NCBI GenBank assembly: GCA_946407895.1
Contig: CAMJQA010000005.1
Span: forward strand, 1-64,000
From: an uncultured Prevotellaceae bacterium
Lineage (GTDB): Bacteria > Bacteroidota > Bacteroidia > Bacteroidales > Bacteroidaceae
Direction of reading: 5' to 3'
Length of the DNA: 64,000 nt
A model generated the notes under the pieces. It had not been told where the DNA came from. It ran no database searches and saw only the letters and a list, made by a program, of their open reading frames with translations. The number at the start of each line of letters is the position of its first letter. The first letter of the stretch is position 1. The position numbers and the translations under genes are program-made. Shown piece after piece: positions 19,640 to 29,361 of the stretch.

Positions 19640-19833
19640 TAGAATACTTTTATTCTCTATTATGCTGCCACGCCCATAAGCATCTTGCATGCTAATTATA
19701 CTTATATTACTTTGAGACCGTATTTAGGATGAACCTTTCAAGACTCTATATATACCTTCGATTTACCCAAGTATTAGCCCCTATTCATGTGCGATTGAAC
19801 TACATTTGATGCACGTCTGTTGTTCGTTCTTAT

Positions 19834-19898
19834 ATCGAACAACAAACGGACAACAATCGAACAACAAACGGACAACAATCGAACAACAAACGGACAAC
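19834..19898. repeat. Three tandem copies of a 22-bp unit ATCGAACAACAAACGGACAACA
   Basis: Copies at 19834, 19856 and 19878 (last base differs); preceded by inverted TGTTGTTCG (19818-19826). Confidence 0.95.
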
Positions 19899-20143
19899 TA
19901 TGGGGAGAAAGACGAAGGTAGAGCGGAGTTAATATGGAGCTAGTGTAGACAGAAATATGTGCAGAAACGGAGTATCATTGAAGTATAAACGACTGACATT
20001 TCGGAAACTGATAAAGACCACGAAGTTGTCAAGGTTTAGCTCGGCAGCCCGAAGGGAATAGTTAATCAGGCGAATGAAGTTCAGAAACTTAAAATCATTC
20101 CTTTTTGATAATCATTTTTTTTTGATAATTGCGGCAAAAGCAT

Positions 20144-20151
20144 TATCTTTG
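20144..20151 (+). promoter_or_regulatory. -7 element TATCTTTG upstream of the pheC-like gene
   Basis: TAnnTTTG match 60 bp before the ATG at 20212. Confidence 0.4.
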
Positions 20152-20211
20152 CAAGCAAAATGGCAAGAGATGTTATTGAAAACCCCTTTGAAACAGGATA
20201 AGGTGACAGGC

Positions 20212-21042
20212 ATGGCAAGAAGAGGTGTCTGCATGCTGGCCGCAGTGCTGACGCTGTGCTGTGCTGCGGTTACGGTTGCATGCGGGAGCAGTGATAATAA
20301 CACGGAGCAGCAAACGAAAGGCAGGGTTGCAGAGATTGCAGAACGGGGCACATTGCTCGTAGGCACTACCGGAGACTACCGCCCGCTCTCCTTCTGCGAA
20401 CCAGAGACGGGCGAGTATTGGGGCTTTGGCATAGAGGTTGCCAGGGAGATTGCCGGGGGACTGGGCGTTGAGGCGGAGTTCGTAAGGACGTCGTGGCCCA
20501 CGCTGACGGCCGACGTCATGGCCGTGCCACAGAGCTTCGACATGGCTATTGGGGGCATCACCATTACGGATGCCAGGTGCCAGGTCATGCTGATGAGCGA
20601 GGGTTATCTGGCCAACGGAAAGACCATTCTGTGCAGGGCCACGGAGAGCGAACGATACAAGCGGCTGGCGGACATCGACAAGCCTACGGTGCGCGTAATG
20701 GTGAATCCCGGCGGACTGAACGAGAAGTTCGCTAACGAGAACCTTACTCATGCAACGATTATTGTGCACCAGAAGAACGAGGAGATTCCCAGGCTCATCG
20801 CCGAGGGGGAAGCCGATGTGATGATTACGGAGATAACGGAGGCGCCCTACTATGTGCAAACGGACAAGAGGCTGGCGGCCCCGCTACTGGACAAGCCCTT
20901 CACTCGCGGGGAGATTGGCGTACTGATGCAAAAGGGGCAGGAGGACTTGCTGCAGGCGGTGAACAATACCATTCGCAGGATGAAAGCGGACGGCACCCTG
21001 CGCCGCCTGCATGAGAAGTACGGACTGGGGTATGCATATTGA
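20212..21042 (+). CDS. Periplasmic solute-binding-like lipoprotein similar to cyclohexadienyl dehydratase (PheC)
   Basis: RGTLLVGTTGDYRPLSF, FVRTSWPTLTADVM, FDMAIGGITITDARC, VNPGGLNEKFANENL, ADVMITEITEAPYY; lipobox AVTVACG. Confidence 0.65.
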   Translation: MARRGVCMLAAVLTLCCAAVTVACGSSDNNTEQQTKGRVAEIAERGTLLVGTTGDYRPLSFCEPETGEYWGFGIEVAREIAGGLGVEAEFVRTSWPTLTADVMAVPQSFDMAIGGITITDARCQVMLMSEGYLANGKTILCRATESERYKRLADIDKPTVRVMVNPGGLNEKFANENLTHATIIVHQKNEEIPRLIAEGEADVMITEITEAPYYVQTDKRLAAPLLDKPFTRGEIGVLMQKGQEDLLQAVNNTIRRMKADGTLRRLHEKYGLGYAY

Positions 21043-21156
21043 AGGTTCAAGGTCAAGGTTTAAGGTTCTTGCTACCAAAGGGACGCAAGAAAACCGATGA
21101 CAAACCTGTAATGCTTTCTGCGTATTTTGACTATTGTCTCCCTCCTTCGCGCCTTG

Positions 21157-21180
21157 ACAATTCAAGCGAGCTTGAATTGT
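21157..21180. repeat. Perfect 11-bp inverted repeat ACAATTCAAGC-GA-GCTTGAATTGT
   Basis: Read directly; intergenic, no coding support. Confidence 0.85.
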
Positions 21181-21197
21181 TCTCGGTTTGTCGTCGG

Positions 21198-21302
21198 TTC
21201 TGCGATTTCTGCGTGACCTAAAAAATTATTTTCTACGCTTACTGCTTGCCCAGGTCTTTGAGCGTAGCGACCCTATTATTTTGTCACGCAGAAATCGCAG
21301 AA
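21198..21302. repeat. 105-bp element bounded by perfect 20-bp inverted repeats TTCTGCGATTTCTGCGTGAC / GTCACGCAGAAATCGCAGAA
   Basis: Arms 21198-21217 and 21283-21302. Confidence 0.9.
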
Positions 21303-21631
21303 ATACGCAGAAATTACCGCCCAAATATTCAATCACACCTTGAACATAGGCACAAGATGGTATGTGTCCATCAAAGCCAACTACGATATACTTTTCATAA
21401 AATACCCTTCCAGGTTCACTTATGCAGTCAAGCCATAATTCTTCTGCTATGCTATGCATATCGTCTTCATCTATTAAACTCTCTATATTACCACCTATTT
21501 TTTCTATAAAATGGTATTTCTTTATGGAACAACCCTGTGAAAAGCGATTTTTTTTTTGTATATTTGCACCCGTTTACTTATCAATAGCCAATAAATCTGC
21601 CTTTGAAACTCCCAATTAAAAAAAATATGAT

Positions 21632-23626
21632 ATGAAGAAGCACATTTTCCTGGGTATGGCACTACTGTTACTCTGTGCCTGCACCACTAATTCATCGTTC
21701 CGCGGCGACCCTGCTCTTGCCTATGCTGAACAGGAAGCAGCCCTGTGGACGGCCGAGCTGCAAAAGATTACCCCGCTGCAGGGTAAGCCATTGAAGGTAA
21801 GATTCCGGCAGGAGGCTGACATGGACAGCCTGGGCCAGTTTGGCTACCGGTTCGACAAAGATCACCGGCTCACGCTGCGTGCGTCGGATGCTGTGGGCGC
21901 TCTGCACGCCCTATACACCTTCTGCGAGGTGCTGGGCACCACGTTCGACATCACCGGCCCCATCATGCCCGCCAGTGTGGACTGGGCCAAGGTGGAGGAG
22001 ACTGACAGCCTGGTTACGCCCCACATCAGATGGCGGGGCATACGGCAGCACGTGAACTTCAGCATGGACATCTCCTCCTATTCGATACCCGAGGCGCGCG
22101 AGTATCTGCAGAACCTGGTGCGCATGCGCTTCAATAAGCTCACCATCCACAGCTACCCCTACCAGTGGTATGCCGAGGACGTTACGGGCGAGATGCACTA
22201 TGCCGGCAGCTTCTTCTACGGCCAGACGCACTGGTGCAACAGGTGGGACCTCCTGCACGAACTGTGCCTGGGAAGGAACGACTCGGTCTTCTGCATCCCC
22301 GGAGCGGAAGAGGTCTTCAGCGACAAGGCAAAGCGGAGCGAGGTAGCCATGAACTGGATGCGCCAGCTGATAAAGACGGCCAAGGAGCTGGGACTGAGGG
22401 TGCAGTTCAGCTGCGAGAACCGACACTTTACCGTGGAGCAGACGAAGAAGCTGGCCTATCTGCTCACCGACAACTATGCCATCGACGACCTGGAGTTCAT
22501 TACAGAGGAAATGGGCGGATGGAACGACGACATGCCCTATGCCACACAGCAGATAGATACCGCCGCGGCTACCATCAGGGCACTGGAAGCCGACCCCGCA
22601 TTCCGGGGGCGCGTGAAGGAACTGAAGCTGGGCATATACTGCGTACTGCACCACCGCATAGGCGACCTCTTCCAGCATGCCAGGCAGGTGCTGCCCAATC
22701 ATTACATCACGGTGCTCTCGCAGTATGCCAGCCGGGGCGTGGCTGCGGCCTATCCGGCCTTCATAACCAATGCCGAGGACCTGAAATGGACGGAACTGTA
22801 CTCGTGGGTGGAGTTCGACGGACAGATGTATATACAGCAGAACCACGTGGAGGGCATTGACGACCTGATAAAACAGATGGACCAGACAGCACCCGGCGTA
22901 CAGCATCGCAGCCTGCTGTTCAACCACTGGCGCACGGCAGAGAACCGCACCTCGTTCCGCTATGCTGCGGAAGCTACAATCATGCGCGACCGCCGGCAGG
23001 ACGACTTCTACCGCGAATATGCACGGCGCCTGGGTATAGAGGACACGAAGGCCTTCCTGGAGATGCAGCACGCCATGCAGGAACTGCATGCCTTCGACGT
23101 GGACCATCATGGCAACATAGGCTTTGCGGCCATCGACTTCTGGCAGCGCGAAAGCCAGCATACCGGCTATAACCCGGAAGACGTGAAGTGGTCGGCCGAG
23201 AAATTCCTGGAGGTGGGCGAGATGCTGACCGCACTCTACGACAATGCAAAGACCGAGGCGGCGAAGGAATACCTGGCCCTCCTGGGCAACCGCGTACTGT
23301 GCTCCAAGCTCTACCTGGATTGCATACTGCAGGGTATAGCCCTGCGCGATGTGCCGCACAAGGAAGACGGCTCCGTGCCGGCTGCCAACCAGAAGCAGGC
23401 CAGGGATATATGTGAGAAATGCATTGCCGGATACGAGCGGATGCTGCGGATCATGGCTCAGCAGATGCCCGACCGCGGATGCCTGGGAACAATAGTAAGT
23501 ATATGGAACGGACCTGTACTGGGAATGATGACGCTGAATCACAAACTGACCGGCGCCGACCTGGATGCCCCGCTCAGGAACGAAGTGTCGCTGGATGCTC
23601 CTCCATTGCCTACGTTTGCAAAATAA
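21632..23626 (+). CDS. Glycoside-hydrolase-like lipoprotein with GH20b/GH67-type N-terminal domain
   Basis: Lipobox LLLLCACTTN; YRFDKDHRLTLRASDAVGALHALYTFCEVLG; HIRWRGIRQHVNFSMDISSYSIPEAREYLQNLVRMRFNKLTIHSYPYQWY. Confidence 0.5.
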   Translation: MKKHIFLGMALLLLCACTTNSSFRGDPALAYAEQEAALWTAELQKITPLQGKPLKVRFRQEADMDSLGQFGYRFDKDHRLTLRASDAVGALHALYTFCEVLGTTFDITGPIMPASVDWAKVEETDSLVTPHIRWRGIRQHVNFSMDISSYSIPEAREYLQNLVRMRFNKLTIHSYPYQWYAEDVTGEMHYAGSFFYGQTHWCNRWDLLHELCLGRNDSVFCIPGAEEVFSDKAKRSEVAMNWMRQLIKTAKELGLRVQFSCENRHFTVEQTKKLAYLLTDNYAIDDLEFITEEMGGWNDDMPYATQQIDTAAATIRALEADPAFRGRVKELKLGIYCVLHHRIGDLFQHARQVLPNHYITVLSQYASRGVAAAYPAFITNAEDLKWTELYSWVEFDGQMYIQQNHVEGIDDLIKQMDQTAPGVQHRSLLFNHWRTAENRTSFRYAAEATIMRDRRQDDFYREYARRLGIEDTKAFLEMQHAMQELHAFDVDHHGNIGFAAIDFWQRESQHTGYNPEDVKWSAEKFLEVGEMLTALYDNAKTEAAKEYLALLGNRVLCSKLYLDCILQGIALRDVPHKEDGSVPAANQKQARDICEKCIAGYERMLRIMAQQMPDRGCLGTIVSIWNGPVLGMMTLNHKLTGADLDAPLRNEVSLDAPPLPTFAK

Positions 23627-23644
23627 CCTCCCAAAAAGAAAATG

Positions 23645-23681
23645 AATCGGTCATTGGCGCGTAACTGCCTGATGACCGATT
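23645..23681. terminator. Bidirectional hairpin AATCGGTCAT...ATGACCGATT between convergent genes
   Basis: 10-bp stem followed by T/A-rich sequence on both sides. Confidence 0.6.
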
Positions 23682-23685
23682 TTAG

Positions 23686-24936
23686 TTAGTGCCTGCGCCA
23701 GCTCCATAGGGTGGGGCAGACACGTAGATAGAGGCCAAAGGAGAAGTTCAATTCCTGATGGGACGGCTGTGTGGCACTGCGGCCTGTCCAGCACTGGAAG
23801 GCCTCCACCTCGGCACCCAGCACGTAGTGGCGGGCAAAGGTATAGTGATAGTCGGCCCGCGCATAGGCTGTGCTCAGCCCCAGGTGGCTCTCTCCGTCGC
23901 GTATGCTCAAGGTGCTGAAGAAGGGATTTCCGTAGAGGCTGACGAAGTGGCGCGGGGCACGGAAGAATCCGCCCTGCAGGCAGAGGCCGTCCCAGAGGGA
24001 GAGGCCAGCCAGGGCATGGAAGGCCGCACCCGTATCGAAGGGCCAGAGCTGTCCGCTCTGCTGCCAAGTGCCCAGCACGTTGGCCTCGGCATGGAACTGG
24101 CGAAGCACGCGGCGTCCGACGTGCCAGCGCAGGCCGGCTCCCAGCGAGGCATTGCAGAGTGTCTGCACGCCCAGGGCTGTCGTGTCCTGTTCGCCACCGC
24201 GGTGCTGGATAACGAGGTTCAGGGGCAGATACCACTCCACCGGAGCATTCAGCCGGCCGGGCATTACCTGCCAGCTGGCACCCACGGTGAAGGCTTCCTG
24301 ATGGCTGTCCTCCTCGAAGATATAGCTCTGCCAGTTGAGCCACGTATCGGCATGCAGGCGACGACGGTCCCAGAGGAGCTGGAAACCCATCTCGGGATCC
24401 TCGGAGAGGTTAAGCTCTTGGTTGAAGAGCGGTTGCGCAAGACGGTGATTCTGAGCGCCATATATATTGCCAAGTACAAGGGTCAGATGGCGAAACTCGG
24501 CCTGGGCACGGAACCAGGGCAAGAGGTGTGCACCATGCTGATATTGCTGGCCCTTCCAGCGGGCAATGTCGTGGTAGGCATAGCAGGGGTACTTGTTGGC
24601 ACCATTATAGACGAGGGCATGAAGGCCAAGCTCCAAGTTGATCTGCCGCAGGGGGGTATAGGCCACATGGGGGCGCACCCACAGGCCGGGCAGGGAATAG
24701 CCCTTGGTGAGCTGGCTGCTGTATTCGTTGTCGCGAAAGAAGCTTATATTGTCAAGCCCAATGCGCAGGGTGTGTACCTGGCTGCTGTCTATGCGGTAGT
24801 CGCTGGTGGCCAGGCGGTTCCACATCTGGGCATGAAGAGCGAACGGTAAAAGACAAAGGGCTATGAAAAGCCTCAGCCTCAGCCCCACACCGGAGGCCGG
24901 GGGCAGTTGAATGAGAAGAATATTAGCTTTTGCCAT
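23686..24936 (-). CDS. Probable outer-membrane beta-barrel-like protein of unknown function
   Basis: Signal-like N-terminus, alternating aromatic strands, no recognised motif. Confidence 0.45.
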   Translation of the reverse strand: MAKANILLIQLPPASGVGLRLRLFIALCLLPFALHAQMWNRLATSDYRIDSSQVHTLRIGLDNISFFRDNEYSSQLTKGYSLPGLWVRPHVAYTPLRQINLELGLHALVYNGANKYPCYAYHDIARWKGQQYQHGAHLLPWFRAQAEFRHLTLVLGNIYGAQNHRLAQPLFNQELNLSEDPEMGFQLLWDRRRLHADTWLNWQSYIFEEDSHQEAFTVGASWQVMPGRLNAPVEWYLPLNLVIQHRGGEQDTTALGVQTLCNASLGAGLRWHVGRRVLRQFHAEANVLGTWQQSGQLWPFDTGAAFHALAGLSLWDGLCLQGGFFRAPRHFVSLYGNPFFSTLSIRDGESHLGLSTAYARADYHYTFARHYVLGAEVEAFQCWTGRSATQPSHQELNFSFGLYLRVCPTLWSWRRH

Positions 24937-24955
24937 AATAACTCTTGAACCCTGC

Positions 24956-25576
24956 CTATTTCCGTCCCTTGTATATGAGGTATAGTACAACGGCTATGCC
25001 CAGCGTGAGCATGGCAATCTTCAGTTCGCCGCTGTACTCGGCCATCTTCTCCTCGAGCTGGCCGCTGAAGTGGCGGCCTATGTACCAGCCCATGCCAGCC
25101 AGAATGGTGTTCCAAAGGCCGGCACCAAGAGCTGTGTAGAGCAGGAAACGGCCCAGGGGCATGCGCGACAGGCCAGCGGGAATGCTGATGAGCTGGCGCA
25201 CAGCGGGCATCAGGCGGCCGAAGAAGGTGCCTGCTGCTCCGTGTGAGGCAAAGTACTGCTCGGCCTGCTGCACCTTCCGCTCGTCGATAAGGCAGATGTG
25301 CCCCAGGCGGCTGTTGGCAAACCGATAGACGAGTGGACGGCCCAGGTAGAGGGCCAGCCAGTAGTTGATGAGTGCACCCAGGCAGGCACCCAGCGTGGCA
25401 CAGAGGATGATGAGCAGGATGTTCTGCTCGCCGGTAGTGGCAGCCATATAGGCGGCCGGCGGTACGACCACTTCGCTGGGGAAGGGGATAAAACTGCTCT
25501 CGATGGTCATCAGCAGGGTGATGACCCAGTAGTTGAGGTGCTCGAGGCACCAGGCTATGAAGGGAATGCTTTGCAT
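24956..25576 (-). CDS. DedA-family membrane protein
   Basis: ESSFIPFPSEVVVPPAAYMA, FFGRLMPAVRQLISIPAGLSRMPLGRFLLYTALGAGLWN; start placed at MQSIPF rather than the upstream TTG. Confidence 0.88.
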   Translation of the reverse strand: MQSIPFIAWCLEHLNYWVITLLMTIESSFIPFPSEVVVPPAAYMAATTGEQNILLIILCATLGACLGALINYWLALYLGRPLVYRFANSRLGHICLIDERKVQQAEQYFASHGAAGTFFGRLMPAVRQLISIPAGLSRMPLGRFLLYTALGAGLWNTILAGMGWYIGRHFSGQLEEKMAEYSGELKIAMLTLGIAVVLYLIYKGRK

Positions 25577-25622
25577 AAAAGGTTCAAAAGGTTCAATATC
25601 TGTTTTCCTCAGGGGGACGGTT

Positions 25623-26771
25623 TTACACGAATTTGCGGCGGAAAGTACGCTTGTCGGTACTGCGCCAGCGGAGCCATGAAGCAATGTCCCAGCGGGGGAT
25701 GCGATGGCGCAGCAGGGGCAGGGTGAATATATAAGCCGGCAGGCCGAGGGCTTGGGTAGTGAGGTGGAACGAGTATTGGCGGGCAAGGGCCAGAATGAAC
25801 CACAGGGCAACGACTGCTGCAGTCACCTGCCACATAGGCCATGAGAGCCAGCAGAGCAGAACGCCCGATAGCAGGAATAGGGGGGGAGCCAAGAGGCGCG
25901 CGGCATAGCGAAGGCGTGTACCGAGCAGATGGTGCTGGTGGTGACGCGTCTCGACGAAGAATGTACGTTCACGGGTCCAAACCCTTGGATGAGGAGCTTT
26001 CTGTCGGAGTATAGCATCGCGAGCTATGCTGACGGCACAACGGGCGGCTGGAACGTTGTGGCTGAGAAGCAATGCCTCTGCACCGCTGGTGAGCAGGGCA
26101 CTGGAGGCAAAGCCTTGGTGCTGGAAGAAGAGGCTACGCCGGTAGGCCAGGCAGGCAGGGTCGCCGTGGAATGGAGCTGTACGCTGGCGGCTGGGTAGCC
26201 ACATCATTTGGTGCCAGAGGCGATGGAACTGCATGCACCGGACTCTCCAACGGCCCGAAGGCTCGAGAACTGAAATGCCTAAGACGGCATCGGATTGCTC
26301 GTCAAATGGTGCAGTGAAGGCACTGAGCCAATGTGCGTCGGCCGGCTGGCATCCGGCTTGCAGGAATACAACCCAATCATATTGTGCCAGACGGACACCC
26401 AGGGTAAGTGCCAGGCGCTGCATGCTGATGTCGCGTGCCGAGGCCGGGCAAAGCGTGTGCAGAAGATGGGGGTAGGCCTGTTCTAAATCCTCGAGGAGAG
26501 ACAGCGTCTCGTCGCTGCTTTGCTGATCGACCACAATGACCTCGAAAGGTGCCTCGTAGTCTTGGCCAAGCAGTAGTGGCAAACAGTTGCGAAGGTAGGC
26601 GCTGTGGTCGTGGACGGGAATGATGATGGATACGGCCTGCCGGGACTGTGTGTTTCCCTGGCTGGCCGTCTGCCGGCGGACGAGGCGTCCCAGCGAACCG
26701 TAGCAGTATGCATGCCAAAGGCAGGCAGCCCATGAAAGCAGGACGATGGGGATCAGGGGTACAATTTCCAT
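25623..26771 (-). CDS. Glycosyltransferase family 2 membrane protein
   Basis: VSIIIPVHDHSAYLRNCLPLLLGQDYEAPFEVIVVDQQSSDETLSLL plus hydrophobic C-terminus. Confidence 0.82.
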   Translation of the reverse strand: MEIVPLIPIVLLSWAACLWHAYCYGSLGRLVRRQTASQGNTQSRQAVSIIIPVHDHSAYLRNCLPLLLGQDYEAPFEVIVVDQQSSDETLSLLEDLEQAYPHLLHTLCPASARDISMQRLALTLGVRLAQYDWVVFLQAGCQPADAHWLSAFTAPFDEQSDAVLGISVLEPSGRWRVRCMQFHRLWHQMMWLPSRQRTAPFHGDPACLAYRRSLFFQHQGFASSALLTSGAEALLLSHNVPAARCAVSIARDAILRQKAPHPRVWTRERTFFVETRHHQHHLLGTRLRYAARLLAPPLFLLSGVLLCWLSWPMWQVTAAVVALWFILALARQYSFHLTTQALGLPAYIFTLPLLRHRIPRWDIASWLRWRSTDKRTFRRKFV

Positions 26772-26775
26772 GAGT

Positions 26776-27942
26776 TCAACTGAGGTCTTCTGTAGTATAA
26801 CTGTCGGGCAGGCGCCGACTATTGTACTGGCTGGCCATCGTCTCACCATAAGCGCCAGCTGAACGGATGGCCAGGAGGTTGCCACGCTGCGTTTCAGGCA
26901 GGGCGTATTCAGTGGCAAAAACATCGCTGCTCTCACAGATGGGACCGACAACATCATAATTCATGTGATGCCCCTGGCTGCTGAGGTTCTGGATGCGGTG
27001 CAGGGCGTGGTAGAGGGCAGGGCGGATAAGCTCTGTCATGCCAGCATCTACAATGGCAAATCGTTTCCGGCTTCCCTCCTTGACGTAGAGGCATCGCGTA
27101 ATGAGTGAGCCACACTGTCCGACAATAGCGCGTCCCAGTTCGAAGTGCAGTTGCTGGCCGGGGCGCAGTTTCAGATGGCGTGCATAGGTCTGGAAGTAAG
27201 GCTTAAAATCCGGGACGGGATGTGCGTCGGGGTCGGCATAGTCGATACCCAATCCGCCACCTACGTTAATGTGTTCAACCGGGCCTATACCCTGAGCCTC
27301 AAGCCTGTCTTGCAGCTCGTTGATGCGCAGGCACAGGGCTGCGAAGTCGTCCATCTCCAGAATCTGGCTGCCGATATGGAAATGCAGGCCAGAGAAATGA
27401 ATGTGGCTCATGGAATGGGCTAAGGCGATAACGCGCTCCATATCCTCCATGGCGATACCGAACTTGTTTTCGGCAAGGCCCGTGGTTATGTTGGAATGCG
27501 TGTGTGCTCCGACGTCGGGATTGATACGGAAGCATACTCTGGCCTCTGTGTCCTGGCGCTCAGCCAGTTCGTTGATGACCTCCAGCTCGGGCACACTCTC
27601 AACATTGAAGCACCCGATGCCGGCCTCCAGAGCCAAGCGGATTTCCCAGTCGGCCTTGCCCACGCCGGCAAAGACAATCTTGCGGGCGGGGAAGCCGGCC
27701 TCCAGGCATGCCTGAATCTCGCCGCCACTTACGCAGTCGGCTCCCAGTCCGGCACTGACAATATGGGAAAGCACTTTGGGATTCGTGCATGCCTTCACTG
27801 CATAGTGAACCTGGAAGGTGGGGTATGGAGCGGTCTGCTCATTGATGGTGCGAAGCGTTTGGTCGAGCAGCGCCGTGTCGTAATAATAGAAAGGCGTTGC
27901 CAGGTTCTGAAACTTCTCCAGGGGGAATACTGTTGCCGTCAT
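26776..27942 (-). CDS. lysA: Diaminopimelate decarboxylase
   Basis: FQVHYAVKACTNPKVL, HFHIGSQI, NVGGGLGIDY, CESSDVFA. Confidence 0.9.
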   Translation of the reverse strand: MTATVFPLEKFQNLATPFYYYDTALLDQTLRTINEQTAPYPTFQVHYAVKACTNPKVLSHIVSAGLGADCVSGGEIQACLEAGFPARKIVFAGVGKADWEIRLALEAGIGCFNVESVPELEVINELAERQDTEARVCFRINPDVGAHTHSNITTGLAENKFGIAMEDMERVIALAHSMSHIHFSGLHFHIGSQILEMDDFAALCLRINELQDRLEAQGIGPVEHINVGGGLGIDYADPDAHPVPDFKPYFQTYARHLKLRPGQQLHFELGRAIVGQCGSLITRCLYVKEGSRKRFAIVDAGMTELIRPALYHALHRIQNLSSQGHHMNYDVVGPICESSDVFATEYALPETQRGNLLAIRSAGAYGETMASQYNSRRLPDSYTTEDLS

Positions 27943-29264
27943 TTCTCAGTAGGGAAGAGGGTGTTGCTGAGGGCTTGCAGGGTATGCTGCTTGTCTTCGG
28001 CCCGCACGAGGAATGAGATGTTGTGGTTGGAACCGCCATAGCTGATCATTCGTACGGGCACATCGTGCAGGGCGCTGCAGGCCAGGGTCTCAAAGCCGAT
28101 GTTATCGGTGCTCAGGTCGCCCACGACACAGATGATGACCATGTCATGTTCTACGGTAACTGTGCCGTACTTCTTCAGCTCATCAACGATATCGGCCATG
28201 TGGTCGGGGTTGTCGATGGTGACGGAGACGCCCACCTCGCTGGTGCATACCATATCGATACTGGTCTTGTAGGTCTCGAAGATCTCGAACACCTTGCGCA
28301 GGAAGCCGTGAGCCAGCAGCATACGGCTGCTCTGGATCTGTATGCAGATAATCTTGTCCTTAGCTGCCACAGCCTTGATGGTGCCGGGCTGGAAGTCATT
28401 GTTGATGATGGTGCCGGGGGCCGTGGGATCGAGCGTATTGAGCAGACGCACCGGTACACCGGCGAACTTGGCCGGCTGTATGCAGGTGGGATGCAGGATC
28501 TTGGCACCGAAGTAGGCCAACTCGGCGGCCTCCTCAAAATGGAGCTGGCGCACCGGTTCGGTGTGCTCCACTACGCGCGGGTCATTGTTGTGCATGCCGT
28601 CAATGTCGGTCCAGATGTGAATCTCCTCGGCCTGGATGGCAGCACCGATGAGGCAGGCTGTGTAGTCGGAACCGCCTCGGAGCAGATTGTCCACCTCGCC
28701 GTAGGCATTGCGGCAGATGAAGCCCTGGGTGATGTATATCTTGCGGTCGGGGTTGACCTTCAGGGCCTCCAGGCAGCGTTCGCGGATGTAGTTAAAGTCG
28801 GGCTCGGCATTCTTGTCTGTGCGGATGATGTCGAGTGCATTGAGCAGGATGGCGCTGACGCCGGCTTCCTGTAGGTAGTTTGTTACCATGTTTGTGCTCA
28901 TGATCTCGCCCTGGGCCAGGATGACTTTCTCCTCGAACGAGGTGAAGTGTACCTTGGTGAAGGAGCGCAGGTAGTCGAATTCATCGCGCAGGAACTGGGC
29001 TGTCTTGTTGCGCCAGGTCTCGGTGGAATAGAGTGCCTGGACGTGGCGCATATACGTCTGCTCCAGTCGGTTGATGATGGTGTTGGCACCCTCGGGGTTC
29101 TTCTTGTAGAGATAGTTGGCTATCTCCACCAGGGTGTTCGTTGTGCCCGACATGGCAGAGAGTACGACTATCTTCTGCTGGCCGTCGGTTGTGATGAGCT
29201 TGGCCACTTCTTTCATTCGCTGGGGGGAACCTACGGACGTGCCCCCGAATTTCAGTACTTTCAT
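27939..29264 (-). CDS. lysC: Aspartate kinase (monofunctional)
   Basis: MKVLKFGGTSVGSPQRM, GGSDYTACLIGAAI, WTDIDGMHNNDPR, ACT domains. Confidence 0.9.
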   Translation of the reverse strand: MKVLKFGGTSVGSPQRMKEVAKLITTDGQQKIVVLSAMSGTTNTLVEIANYLYKKNPEGANTIINRLEQTYMRHVQALYSTETWRNKTAQFLRDEFDYLRSFTKVHFTSFEEKVILAQGEIMSTNMVTNYLQEAGVSAILLNALDIIRTDKNAEPDFNYIRERCLEALKVNPDRKIYITQGFICRNAYGEVDNLLRGGSDYTACLIGAAIQAEEIHIWTDIDGMHNNDPRVVEHTEPVRQLHFEEAAELAYFGAKILHPTCIQPAKFAGVPVRLLNTLDPTAPGTIINNDFQPGTIKAVAAKDKIICIQIQSSRMLLAHGFLRKVFEIFETYKTSIDMVCTSEVGVSVTIDNPDHMADIVDELKKYGTVTVEHDMVIICVVGDLSTDNIGFETLACSALHDVPVRMISYGGSNHNISFLVRAEDKQHTLQALSNTLFPTEK

Positions 29265-29361
29265 CTTCTTGTTATAGTTGATATAGTTGCTATAGTTGCT
29301 ATTTCTTGTGTATGTATTAATCTCCTGAACCTGCCTGAAAGCCGGATGCCTTTTCTCTTAC

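Noticed and set aside
21911-23542. 543-aa minus-strand ORF
   Set aside because: Antisense shadow of the signal-peptide-bearing 21632-23626 gene.
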